The position numbers were made by a program, and so were the translations under genes. A stretch of DNA of 53,538 nt from an uncultured Lachnospiraceae bacterium (GTDB lineage: Bacteria; Bacillota; Clostridia; Lachnospirales; Lachnospiraceae), in the NCBI GenBank assembly GCA_910584725.1, contig CAJUBE010000012.1, positions 62,440 to 115,977 on the forward strand, given 5' to 3'. Below the pieces are notes generated by a model. It had not been told where the DNA came from. It ran no database searches and saw nothing but the letters and a program-made list of their open reading frames with translations. Positions 42,594 to 50,103 of the stretch are shown here, in pieces. Positions within the stretch are counted from its first letter, which is position 1; each line of letters starts with the position of its first letter.

Positions 42594-42923
42594 TCAGTTC
42601 TTTTCAATCAACCGATAAACCTCCTGTATCAATGCATCCACATCCTCCTTTTTCTTTTTTAGGCGGACCAGCTGTCTCTCCAATGCATCCTTACGGATAT
42701 CGCCGGATGCGTCAATGATCTCAGCGATCTCCTTTCTTGTAAATCCGATCTGTTGAAACAGCCGGATCTCCCTGATCCGTTCACATGTCTGCTCGTCATA
42801 GAGCAAATGTCCTCTTTCGTTTTTTCCTGTCGGCTTGACCAATCCGACTATCTCGTAGCCCTGTACTGCGCGCCTGGATACTCCCAGGCTGTCACATATT
42901 TCTCTTAATGTCATAGCGTCCAT
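42594..42923 (-). CDS. MerR-family regulator
   Basis: This 109-residue MerR-type DNA-binding protein has the winged helix TLREICDSLGVSRRAVQGYE, the wing NERGHLLYDEQTCERIREIR and a dimerisation coiled coil (about 70-105). No sensing domain follows, so the ligand, if any, is unknown. The ATG at 42923 is preferred over 42929 by spacing from AAGGAGAG. It is divergent from an XRE gene. Its promoter carries a 15-bp palindrome like that of the second MerR gene nearby. Confidence 0.85.
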   Translation of the reverse strand: MDAMTLREICDSLGVSRRAVQGYEIVGLVKPTGKNERGHLLYDEQTCERIREIRLFQQIGFTRKEIAEIIDASGDIRKDALERQLVRLKKKKEDVDALIQEVYRLIEKN

Positions 42924-42938
42924 TTTCATCTCTCCTTC

Positions 42939-42969
42939 TACCCTAAAATTGCACGTTACGTGCAGTCAA
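42939..42969 (-). promoter_or_regulatory. MerR-type promoter and palindrome
   Basis: On the minus strand TTGACT (42964-42969) is followed by the perfect palindrome TGCACGT-T-ACGTGCA (42950-42964) in the spacer. A weak -10 (TAGGGT or AGGGTA) lies 18-19 bp away. Long spacers with a central palindrome are typical of MerR-controlled promoters. Confidence 0.65.
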
Positions 42970-43081
42970 CAGTTTTTTGACGATGAAAACGGCAATAAAA
43001 AACATCTCCTCTATAGGCGATGATTTTTACGCGAACGTTCTCCATAGCAGACCTCACTTTGTCGAAATCCCCCTCCCCTCC

Positions 43082-43110
43082 TTGCTGCAAACGTTGCCAT
43101 CCGATATAAT
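43082..43110 (+). promoter_or_regulatory. Promoter of the XRE gene
   Basis: TTGCTG (43082-43087) and TATAAT (43105-43110) are 17 bp apart on the plus strand. The leader to the ATG is about 33 nt. Confidence 0.68.
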
Positions 43111-43149
43111 GAATTTATATAAATTAACATCTTGGAAAGGATTCCTCTC

Positions 43150-43626
43150 ATGGGCAAAAAATCTACGAAAGAAAACAAGAATATATACTTTCAGAGCAGA
43201 GAAGCCGCCGGGCTGACAAGAGCACAGGCAAGCGAACTCATCGGTTGTATCTCTGAAAGTAAAATTGAAAAAATAGAAAATGGCGCCACCGCTCCCCAGC
43301 CGGAAGACGTCGTTCTCATGGCTGAGGCATATAAAAATCCCCGTCTCTGCAATTATTACTGCACCCATGAATGCCGTATCGGGCAGGACTACATCCCGGA
43401 AGTGCAGATCAAAGGACTGCCCGAAATCGCTCTCGGTATCCTTTCGTCTTTAAACGCACTGGATAAATGCAAGGAACGGTTAATTGAAATTACAGAGGAT
43501 GGTCAGATCACGTCAGATGAATACACCGATTTTAAGAAAATCAAGGATCAGCTCGAGAAAATTTCTGTCACTGTGGAATCGTTGAAGATGTGGATCAGGG
43601 ATAATGAGATTGGCGGGGAGACTTGA
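43150..43626 (+). CDS. XRE-family HTH protein with C-terminal helical domain
   Basis: This 158-residue regulator has an N-terminal helix-turn-helix (REAAGLTRAQASELIGCISE, SKIEKIENG) and a conserved cysteine pair in NYYCTHECRIG. A helical C-terminal part follows (LGILSSLNALDKCKERLIEI to SLKMWIRD). The Cys pair might bind metal, which is inferred. The ATG at 43150 follows GGAAAGGA. It lies between two divergent or convergent MerR genes; its target is unknown. Confidence 0.82.
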   Translation: MGKKSTKENKNIYFQSREAAGLTRAQASELIGCISESKIEKIENGATAPQPEDVVLMAEAYKNPRLCNYYCTHECRIGQDYIPEVQIKGLPEIALGILSSLNALDKCKERLIEITEDGQITSDEYTDFKKIKDQLEKISVTVESLKMWIRDNEIGGET

Positions 43627-43627
43627 T

Positions 43628-43649
43628 AAAAGGGGCTGAAAACAGCCCC
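43628..43649 (-). terminator. Terminator after the TipAS MerR gene
   Basis: GGGGCTG (43632-43638), loop AAAA and CAGCCCC (43643-43649) form the stem. On the minus strand TTTT follows (43628-43631). It also stands immediately after the XRE stop from the other side, so it may serve both genes. Confidence 0.65.
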
Positions 43650-43724
43650 CGCCCTGCGAAATCATCCTGTGGCATCCGTCAAATGGATGCTTCGCATCCA
43701 CAGATTGAACAAAGACCAATCTCC

Positions 43725-44456
43725 TCACTGTCTGCGGACATAAATCTGAATTGCCTTATCGACAAATACAGCGGTTCCTTCCCCGCCGGCTTCATCAATA
43801 TTTTGGGTAAAATCACCGCCACCGGAATACATCTTTCCCAATCCGCTTAATATTTTATCGGAACAGGTATACATATGCTTCGTGATAAAATTCTGTATCC
43901 TTTTCACAAGATCCTGCGCCTCGGCTGAGGCAGGATCCGTATTCCTCATTTCACCTGCCTCCTTGAAAAACAGCATAAAGCGGTCGGCAAGAAGCTTGTC
44001 CTCCTCATCTGTCCTGTTTTTTGATTTCTCGGCAAACTCTTGATACTCCGGCGTATTTCCATACATCTCTTTCGCCTGCTTTGCGTATGCATCGATTTTG
44101 CTTTTATCAAAAGCTGAAAAATCCATATATTTCACTCCCAACATTTTTATTCCAAGCGCAAAATTGATCAGGTTATCCAAATGCTCCTTCTTAAGCGTCA
44201 GCAGTTCAATCTGCTGCTCCAATGCCTTGCTCCTGTCAAAGTCTGGACTGTTCATGATTTCCCTGATATCCTTCAGAGGAAACTCCAGCTCGCGAAACAG
44301 TAAGATGTGCTGAAGGCGTTCCAGATCCGCATCGTCATACAGTCTGTATCCCGCATCGGTGTATCCCGTCGGATGCAAAAGACCGATCTTGTCATAGTAT
44401 TGCAGAGTGCGTATACTCACCCCGGCAAGCTTGCTCACTTCATGTACTGTCATCAT
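43725..44456 (-). CDS. MerR regulator with TipAS ligand-binding domain
   Basis: This 243-residue transcription activator has a MerR winged helix (TVHEVSKLAGVSIRTLQYYD), a coiled coil (about 75-110) and a C-terminal TipAS-like domain (about 115-243). TipAS domains bind peptide antibiotics or other drugs, as in TipA and Mta. The ATG at 44456 follows GGAGG. Its own promoter has the 19-bp spacer typical of MerR activation, pointing to autoregulation. No drug exporter gene lies next to it; the divergent gene encodes a small secreted-type protein. Confidence 0.9.
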   Translation of the reverse strand: MMTVHEVSKLAGVSIRTLQYYDKIGLLHPTGYTDAGYRLYDDADLERLQHILLFRELEFPLKDIREIMNSPDFDRSKALEQQIELLTLKKEHLDNLINFALGIKMLGVKYMDFSAFDKSKIDAYAKQAKEMYGNTPEYQEFAEKSKNRTDEEDKLLADRFMLFFKEAGEMRNTDPASAEAQDLVKRIQNFITKHMYTCSDKILSGLGKMYSGGGDFTQNIDEAGGEGTAVFVDKAIQIYVRRQ

Positions 44457-44486
44457 TGGCGCATCCTCCTTTCGCCTGGTAATATC

Positions 44487-44517
44487 AATATAAACTATTA
44501 CGTTACGTAGGAGTCAA
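44487..44517 (-). promoter_or_regulatory. MerR-activated promoter with TACGTTACGTA palindrome
   Basis: On the minus strand TTGACT (44512-44517) and TATATT (44487-44492) are separated by 19 bp. The palindrome TACGT-T-ACGTA occupies 44499-44509 in the spacer. This is the textbook layout of a MerR-type promoter. Confidence 0.8.
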
Positions 44518-44535
44518 TACTTTTTTTCATTATAT

Positions 44536-44564
44536 TTGATTAACCCCGCAATCTCTGTTATAAT
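44536..44564 (+). promoter_or_regulatory. Promoter of the small secreted-type gene
   Basis: TTGATT (44536-44541) and TATAAT (44559-44564) are 17 bp apart on the plus strand. The predicted transcription start falls at or within a base or two of the ATG at 44572. Confidence 0.7.
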
Positions 44565-44571
44565 AACACCC

Positions 44572-44997
44572 ATGACAGCACAGAAAACATACACAAAAAA
44601 ACTATGTATCTTTTACATACTGGCCCTGCTTCTCTGGGGCGCGTGCTCCGGCGCATCCTCCGTCTCGGAAATCACGGAGACAGTCTGTGGCGGGCAGAAT
44701 TGTTATGTAAACCATTCGACTGCCATGATCTCCGCCGGCAGACATCTTCCCGCCCAGAAATATCTTTCCGCGCGGGATTTTGGCGCACAGGAGACGCTTT
44801 CCACAGTCAGAAACCGCAGCGTAAGATCTCTTTCACGCTCCGTAAGACAGATCGCAGCGTGTCTTTTCCCAGACAATTTATCTGCAAATCACCACCTCCT
44901 TACCGGGCTTCTTCAGGCGCGCGAGATACCCTCGCACAGTCCATACGGTATCATAATCGCAAATTATATTCATCTTAAGGACGGACAAAAGTCCTGA
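44572..44997 (+). CDS. Hypothetical exported or membrane-anchored protein
   Basis: This 141-residue protein has a hydrophobic N-terminal helix (LCIFYILALLLWGACSGASS) resembling a signal peptide, with Cys in a lipobox-like position. The following NCYVNHSTAMISAGRHLPAQ segment and a serine/arginine-rich middle belong to no family I can name. The ATG at 44572 has no ribosome site and lies almost on the predicted transcription start, so translation may be leaderless. A second overlapping frame from 44604 is judged a shadow. Confidence 0.55.
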   Translation: MTAQKTYTKKLCIFYILALLLWGACSGASSVSEITETVCGGQNCYVNHSTAMISAGRHLPAQKYLSARDFGAQETLSTVRNRSVRSLSRSVRQIAACLFPDNLSANHHLLTGLLQAREIPSHSPYGIIIANYIHLKDGQKS

Positions 44998-45153
44998 TCT
45001 TTTTCACACTGGTATAGCGCACAAGCCATGTAACACCACGCAGGCACGATACACCCAAAATCGAGCCGTCTTTTTGTTGTACGGTTTTTGCGGTTTCAGG
45101 CGGTCTGCATCAATAACATATGTAAAAATTGTGAAAAAGGAGATTATATAGAT

Positions 45154-45297
45154 ATGAATATCGGCGTTTTAATATTGATTATAGTCGGCGGAGCCGCCGG
45201 CGGACTTTCCACACTCTATCTTGCCGTTTCGCTCTTCGGCACGCTTGGTTATAAGATTTTCAGAAAAGTAAAATATGGCACATCTCTCTTCAATTAG
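45154..45297 (+). CDS. Small single-helix membrane protein (47 residues)
   Basis: This short protein (MNIGVLILIIVGGAAGGLST at the start) has one membrane helix with many glycines and a basic C-terminus. AAGGAG precedes the ATG by about 11 bases. No family is recognised. A strong terminator hairpin follows. Upstream, 44998-45153 holds no other gene. Confidence 0.6.
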   Translation: MNIGVLILIIVGGAAGGLSTLYLAVSLFGTLGYKIFRKVKYGTSLFN

Positions 45298-45316
45298 AGT
45301 GATCTGCAGATAACGT

Positions 45317-45360
45317 ATACCCCATAAATAGCTGCATATACTATTTATGGGGTATTTTCT
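45317..45360 (+). terminator. Strong hairpin abutting the DUF6512 start
   Basis: A perfect 15-bp inverted repeat (45317-45331 with 45341-45355) with a 9-nt loop is followed by TTTCT. It looks like an intrinsic terminator of the 47-residue gene. The next ATG begins at 45361, right after it, and the only ribosome-site-like GGGG lies inside the stem. Confidence 0.75.
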
Positions 45361-45909
45361 ATGAAACATTTAAGACGCTGTACAATCATCGGTATCATTT
45401 TTGTTCTGGTGACGGGAACGCTGTCCCACTTTCTTTATGACTGGTCCGGGCAAAATCCTGTTGTTGGTCTTTTCACGCCCGTTAACGAATCCGTCTGGGA
45501 GCATATGAAATTGCTGTTCTTTCCCATGCTGCTTTATTCCCTCATTATGATTTTGAAATACAGACGGCAGTATCCCCATATCGCTTCCGCGCTGTTCTTC
45601 GGCATCTTGACGGGCACCATTCTCATCCCGATTTTTTACTATGCCTACACCTCTGTCCTCGGCACAAATTATCTTTTTCTGGATATCGGTATCTTTATCC
45701 TGAGCATTGTCATCAGCTTCTGGCTCACTTATAAGCTTACGCTGTCACACAGGCTTGAAAACCATACCTTTGTCTTAGGGCTCGCCGTGGGCGTTCTTCT
45801 GCTCTGTTTTCTGTGGTTTTCCTATCATGCGCCGCATACGGTCATTTTTCAGGATCCTACAGCAGATAATTGTTTTCACGATCGGCAATCTGAAAACCGA
45901 TTAATTTAA
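45361..45909 (+). CDS. DUF6512 family membrane protein
   Basis: This 182-residue integral membrane protein has about six helices. The FTPVNESVWEHMKLLFFPML segment is the conserved feature of the DUF6512 family, whose function is unknown. The C-terminus after FSYHAPHTVIFQDPT is divergent and may be slightly altered. Translation must start just after a strong hairpin that contains the only plausible ribosome site. It converges with the Fic gene, ending 12 bp from its stop. Confidence 0.82.
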   Translation: MKHLRRCTIIGIIFVLVTGTLSHFLYDWSGQNPVVGLFTPVNESVWEHMKLLFFPMLLYSLIMILKYRRQYPHIASALFFGILTGTILIPIFYYAYTSVLGTNYLFLDIGIFILSIVISFWLTYKLTLSHRLENHTFVLGLAVGVLLLCFLWFSYHAPHTVIFQDPTADNCFHDRQSENRLI

Positions 45910-45921
45910 CTTTTCCGTGTT

Positions 45922-46659
45922 TTACATAAAATACCTACATTTCTCCAGATAAAAATGCTGTTCCTTTTCAAATAATTCTACCAGCTTATCCGAAGACTTC
46001 TCTTCTCTGTACACTTTCAGTGCATCCAGATATTCATTCCTGTTTGCATCTTCGATCACCACCGGTAAAATTCCATTCTTTAAACACTCCCTGAAAAGAA
46101 GCATTCTGCCTGTCCTGCCGTTTCCGTCCTGAAATGGATGAATGCTCTCATATCTTGCATGGAACTCGGCTAAAACGGAGAGATTCATCTCCTGATTATG
46201 ATACCACTCCAACAATACATCCATTTCCTGTGCAACTTCTTCCGGGCTTACCGTCCGATACATGCCAATCATATTGGGACGTTTTTTATAATCACCGATT
46301 GCATACCCGTTGGCGCGGTCCTCAAATACGCCGGATTTCAATTCATAGTGAAACTGCTTGATCAATGCCTGCGTTAACGGCTCCGTCAATGTATCCAGCA
46401 TCCGATTGAACATGAGGAAATGCCCGTTCATCTCCTCGACGTCCTTTGCCCTGTAATAATCGTCAGATTTTGGCAAAATTCCGTGATCAAACAGAGAAGC
46501 TGTCTGCTCCTCCGTCAGCGTACTTCCCTCTATCTTATTTGAGTTGTAGGCAAGCAGCCGCTGGGTAAAAGCATAGACGCCGGATCTGTCAAACTTTTCC
46601 TTTTCTATTTGAAATCTGTTCAACAGGAACTCCACAAACTCTTCACTCTGATTTTTCAT
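45922..46659 (-). CDS. Fic-domain protein (class II, self-inhibited)
   Basis: This 245-residue enzyme would transfer AMP from ATP to protein hydroxyls in the cytosol. The active-site motif HPFQDGNGRTGR is intact, with the catalytic His at about 174. An N-terminal inhibitory motif SNKIEG (40-45) fits the (S/T)xxxE(G/N) pattern of class II Fic proteins, with Glu44 blocking ATP. The ATG at 46659 follows GGGACGG. No separate antitoxin gene is present, in line with in-chain inhibition. It is downstream of a tRNA-Leu gene. Confidence 0.92.
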   Translation of the reverse strand: MKNQSEEFVEFLLNRFQIEKEKFDRSGVYAFTQRLLAYNSNKIEGSTLTEEQTASLFDHGILPKSDDYYRAKDVEEMNGHFLMFNRMLDTLTEPLTQALIKQFHYELKSGVFEDRANGYAIGDYKKRPNMIGMYRTVSPEEVAQEMDVLLEWYHNQEMNLSVLAEFHARYESIHPFQDGNGRTGRMLLFRECLKNGILPVVIEDANRNEYLDALKVYREEKSSDKLVELFEKEQHFYLEKCRYFM

Positions 46660-46742
46660 ACACACCGTCCCATTTATCCAACACAATTTAAAAAATAAGA
46701 CAGTAAACATATTATGTCTAATGTCTTATTTCTAAAAGTCAA

Positions 46743-46825
46743 TGCTGGTGGTGGGACTTGAACCCACACGTGGTTGCCCACAACAGATTTTGAGTCTGCC
46801 TCGTCTGCCATTCCGACACACCAGC
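46743..46825 (-). tRNA. tRNA-Leu (anticodon CAA)
   Basis: On the minus strand the acceptor GCTGGTG pairs with CACCAGC, followed by discriminator A. The anticodon stem GCAGA/TCTGT encloses the loop CTCAAAA with anticodon CAA (codon UUG). A long variable arm marks a class II tRNA, and the T arm GTGGG-TTCAAGT-CCCAC is standard. CCA is not encoded. Confidence 0.95.
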
Positions 46826-46916
46826 TCTTATGATACCCGGCTGCAATGACCGCCTGCCTGAATCACCATCTGCAACCAAGCTATATCTTACCATAATGAC
46901 GGGCTGTTGGCAAGAT

Positions 46917-47981
46917 TTATTCGCAGAAATTCATCGAACCCATCGTGTCAATAAATTTATTATATTCAGCCACATCCAACCCTTTGTTCATTTTCTTTGT
47001 GTACGACAGCAAATCTTTGGGAATATCCTCCTCTCCGATGTACGGAAATACATAAAATTCTTTACCCACATGATTTACCAGAATTTTTTTCTTTCTTAAT
47101 TCCGCTACCGTTTCTGCAAGAATTTTTTCAATCTGCACGTTCTGTTTTTTTAATTTTTCGCGCATTTTTTCTTCTTCGTCAGCATCCCTTATCTCATCAC
47201 ATTCATCCAAATCAATACAATTTTCCAGCAGATATTCCTGCACCGGGCGGAACGCATCCATATTACTTTCAGAATACTTATATTCCTCCGGTATGTATTT
47301 TTTCTCCATACTGCCTATACAGTTTTCTTTGGTCTGCACAATTACTTCGCACATATAGCGCCAGTCAACATCTTCGGCATCACAGTGCATACGGAAACTC
47401 ATTGCATAAATCTCTTCTTTGTCACCTGCCGTTTTTTCGCACGCATCCGATATCGCCTGACGGATTGCAACGGCAAGCTTTTCTTTTAAAACGCCTTTGT
47501 CCAGTTTCTTTTTATTTGATAATTTCCTGCCCGGCATTTTCTTTGGCTGCTTTTGCTCAGGTTCAGTAACCGGTATACCAAGCTCCATATATCTCTTTTC
47601 GATCAGGGAAACGATCTCGGGCGTACTCCATATCCTTGCATACCCCAATGCGTCAACCTCACCATAGCTTACTTGATACTTTACTGTCAGGTCCATATCC
47701 TGTTTCATGAAAAGGCTTACCAATTCGGAATTTTTCCAGTTGATCGCTGCAAATAAAGGATTTTTTTCAATACTGTCAATATCGATATGTGCGCCTTTGG
47801 AGAGAAAGTATTCTACGCTTTTCTTTTTTCCACAATCAACAGCTATGTTAAGCCAAGTTCCGTATAATTTATGTTCCTCCTTCAGCAATTGCGGTCTTTC
47901 TTCAAAAAAAGCTTTGATGGTGTCAATATCATCATTTTCCATGGCTTTTCGCATGGATTTAAGAACTTCTGTCTCTATCAT
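46917..47981 (-). CDS. Ankyrin-repeat protein with charged C-terminal domain
   Basis: This 354-residue cytosolic protein has two to four ankyrin-like repeats in its N-terminal third (AMENDDIDTIKAFFEERPQL, TWLNIAVDCGKKKSVEYFLS, NPLFAAINWKNSELVSLFMK). A basic linker (about 140-165) follows, then a domain of about 180 residues that resembles DUF4303 only weakly. Such combinations occur among immunity proteins of polymorphic toxins, but no toxin gene is seen here. The ribosome site GAGGGAAAG is adequate. It is followed by the tRNA gene downstream. Confidence 0.72.
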   Translation of the reverse strand: MIETEVLKSMRKAMENDDIDTIKAFFEERPQLLKEEHKLYGTWLNIAVDCGKKKSVEYFLSKGAHIDIDSIEKNPLFAAINWKNSELVSLFMKQDMDLTVKYQVSYGEVDALGYARIWSTPEIVSLIEKRYMELGIPVTEPEQKQPKKMPGRKLSNKKKLDKGVLKEKLAVAIRQAISDACEKTAGDKEEIYAMSFRMHCDAEDVDWRYMCEVIVQTKENCIGSMEKKYIPEEYKYSESNMDAFRPVQEYLLENCIDLDECDEIRDADEEEKMREKLKKQNVQIEKILAETVAELRKKKILVNHVGKEFYVFPYIGEEDIPKDLLSYTKKMNKGLDVAEYNKFIDTMGSMNFCE

Positions 47982-48025
47982 TCTGCACTTTCCCTCAACA
48001 TGCTTTGCAACGGAACGTTCCCGTT

Positions 48026-49297
48026 CTACACCCCCAGTTTCCCATACACCTCAAACCCGTCAAGCGTAGCGAAGTAATCCTTCGGCGTCTCCGCCCTTCT
48101 GATGAGCTGCACGCTGCCGTCCTCTTTCAGCAAAAGCTCCGCCGACTTCAATTTCCCGTTATAGTTATAGCCCATGGCATAGCCGTGCGCGCCCGTATCG
48201 TGGATCACCAGATAATCCCCTTTCTCGATCTCCGGCAGCATCCTGTCAATGGCAAACTTGTCATTGTTCTCACAGAGCGACCCCGTCACGTCATACTTGT
48301 GGTCGCAGGGCGCATTCTCCTTTCCAAGCACCGTGATATGATGGTACGCGCCGTACATGGCGGGACGCATCAGATTCACCGCACAGGCGTCCACACCGAT
48401 ATACTCCTTGTGGGTGTGCTTTTCATGAATGGCCTTTGTCACAAGGGCGCCGTAAGGGCCTGTCATAAAGCGCCCCATCTCCGTATAAATGGCCGTGTCC
48501 CCCATGCCCGCAGGCACAAGCACCTCGTCAAAAACCTTGTGCACGCCCTCGCCGATCACCCGGATATCATTGGCTTCCTGGTCGGGCTGGTAAGCGATGC
48601 CCACGCCGCCGGAAAGGTTGATAAAATCTATCTGCACGCCCACCTTCTCCTTGATCTGTACCGCCAGTTCAAAGAGCTGCTTTGCAAGCTGCGGATAATA
48701 CTCATTGGTCACCGTATTGCTGGCAAGGAACGCGTGGAGCCCGAAACGCTTCACCCCTTTTTCCTTCAAAATGCGGTACCCTTCAAAGAGCTGCTCCGGC
48801 GTAAAACCGTACTTGGAATCGCCCGGATTGTCCATAATGCCGTTGCTCATCTGAAACACGCCGCCCGGATTGTAACGGCAGCTCATAGTTTCAGGCAGTT
48901 TTCCCAAAATGCCCTCCACAAAGTCGATATGCGTGATATCGTCCAGATTGATGATGCCGCCCACCTTCGCGCAGTATTCGTACTCCTGTGCCGGGGTATC
49001 GTTGGAGGAAAACATGATATCCTCCCCGTTGATGCCAATCGCATTGCTCAGCATCAGCTCCGTCAGCGAAGAGCAGTCGCAGCCCGCGCCGTACTCATGC
49101 ATGATCTGCATCAAAAACGGATTCGGACATGCCTTCACCGCAAAATACTCCTTAAATCTCTTATTCCACGAAAAAGCCTCCTGCACGGCTTTGGCGTTCT
49201 CCCTGATGCCCTTCTCGTCATAGATATGAAAGGGCGTAGGGTAGGTCTTTACGATCTCCTCTATCTGTTCCTTCGTCACAAAAGGTAATTTACTCAT
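48026..49297 (-). CDS. lysA: Diaminopimelate decarboxylase-like PLP enzyme
   Basis: This is a 423-residue alanine-racemase-fold PLP decarboxylase. It probably converts meso-diaminopimelate to lysine. Lys55 in YFAVKACPNP binds PLP; SGGVGIAYQPD and GSLCENNDKFA (catalytic Cys) are intact, as is HDTGAHGYAMGYNYNGKLKS. It differs from classical LysA in several places (HAFLASNTV instead of the usual His-rich segment), so a related decarboxylase is possible. The start at 49297 follows GGGAGGAG and overlaps ung by 8 bp. Confidence 0.88.
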   Translation of the reverse strand: MSKLPFVTKEQIEEIVKTYPTPFHIYDEKGIRENAKAVQEAFSWNKRFKEYFAVKACPNPFLMQIMHEYGAGCDCSSLTELMLSNAIGINGEDIMFSSNDTPAQEYEYCAKVGGIINLDDITHIDFVEGILGKLPETMSCRYNPGGVFQMSNGIMDNPGDSKYGFTPEQLFEGYRILKEKGVKRFGLHAFLASNTVTNEYYPQLAKQLFELAVQIKEKVGVQIDFINLSGGVGIAYQPDQEANDIRVIGEGVHKVFDEVLVPAGMGDTAIYTEMGRFMTGPYGALVTKAIHEKHTHKEYIGVDACAVNLMRPAMYGAYHHITVLGKENAPCDHKYDVTGSLCENNDKFAIDRMLPEIEKGDYLVIHDTGAHGYAMGYNYNGKLKSAELLLKEDGSVQLIRRAETPKDYFATLDGFEVYGKLGV

Positions 49298-49991
49298 GTC
49301 TGTTTTCTCCTCCCGCAATGTTCTCAATCTGCCAATCTATGGGCTCTACGCCGTTTTTCTCTAAGAATGCGTTGCACTGGCTGAAATGCCTGCACCCGAA
49401 AAATCCCCGGTACGCCGACAAGGGGCTTGGGTGCGGCGCTTTTAATATCAAATGCTTCGGATTGGTGAGCATCGGAATCTTGCTCTGCGCAGGACGTCCC
49501 CAGAGCAGATACACAATCGGTCGGTCCTGCTCATTCACCGCCCGGATCACCGCGTCCGTGAACTCCTCCCACCCTTTTCCCTGATGAGAATTGGCCTGAT
49601 GTGCCCGCACGGTCAGCACCGTATTTAAGAGAAGCACCCCCTGGTCGGCCCACTTCTGCAAATACCCGTTGTCGGGTATATAACAGCCCAGATCGTCCCG
49701 CAGCTCCTGATAGATATTCTGCAAAGACGGCGGAATCTCTTTCTGGTCGGGTAATACCGAAAAGCTCATGCCGTGCGCCTGGTGCTCGTTATGGTACGGA
49801 TCCTGGCCCAGAAGCAGCACCTTCACTTTACCCAAAGGGGTAAAATGAAAGGCATTAAAAATATCGTCCGCCGGCGGATAGACCACCCGTTTACTGTACT
49901 CCTCTTTCACAAACATGTAAAGATTTTTGTAATAGGGTTTCCGAAACTCACTGTCCAGAGCCTGCGCCCAGTCGTTTGCCAGCATCGCCAT
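49290..49991 (-). CDS. ung: Uracil-DNA glycosylase
   Basis: This base-excision repair enzyme removes uracil from DNA. The 233 residues match the UNG family. The water-activating motif GQDPYH has Asp64 and His67, and the leucine-loop motif HPSPLSAYRG near the C-terminus is intact. The ATG at 49991 follows GAAAGGAAG. It overlaps lysA downstream by 8 bp. A terminator lies between it and hisF. Confidence 0.96.
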   Translation of the reverse strand: MAMLANDWAQALDSEFRKPYYKNLYMFVKEEYSKRVVYPPADDIFNAFHFTPLGKVKVLLLGQDPYHNEHQAHGMSFSVLPDQKEIPPSLQNIYQELRDDLGCYIPDNGYLQKWADQGVLLLNTVLTVRAHQANSHQGKGWEEFTDAVIRAVNEQDRPIVYLLWGRPAQSKIPMLTNPKHLILKAPHPSPLSAYRGFFGCRHFSQCNAFLEKNGVEPIDWQIENIAGGENRHE

Positions 49992-50040
49992 AGTGTTTTC
50001 TTCCTTTCTCTTTCGTCATAAACGGTCTGCAATCGAGCGT

Positions 50041-50079
50041 AAAAGGGCATAGAACCACCTTATTCCTGTTCCTATGCCC
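50041..50079 (-). terminator. Intrinsic terminator after hisF
   Basis: GGGCATAG (50045-50052) pairs with CTATGCCC (50072-50079), extended by AAC/GTT. On the minus strand TTTT (50041-50044) follows. It ends the hisH-hisF unit. Confidence 0.8.
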
Positions 50080-50103
50080 CCTTGCATACCCAAATTCGCA
50101 ATA

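Noticed and set aside
37985..43500. Short shared string TTAATTGAAATTACAG near 38003 and 43482
   Set aside because: A 16-base match between intergenic DNA and the XRE gene could be a remnant copy, but it is too short to support without alignment.
43623..43850. 75-residue plus-strand frame after the XRE gene
   Set aside because: It runs through a terminator hairpin and then opposite the TipAS MerR gene; no ribosome site of its own worth noting.
44604..44978. 124-residue frame on the plus strand inside the exported-protein gene
   Set aside because: Basic, low-complexity composition without signal or ribosome site; judged a shadow of the frame starting at 44572.
46743..46825. Integrated mobile element at tRNA-Leu
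   Set aside because: No integrase, excisionase or duplicated tRNA 3' end is visible in the window.
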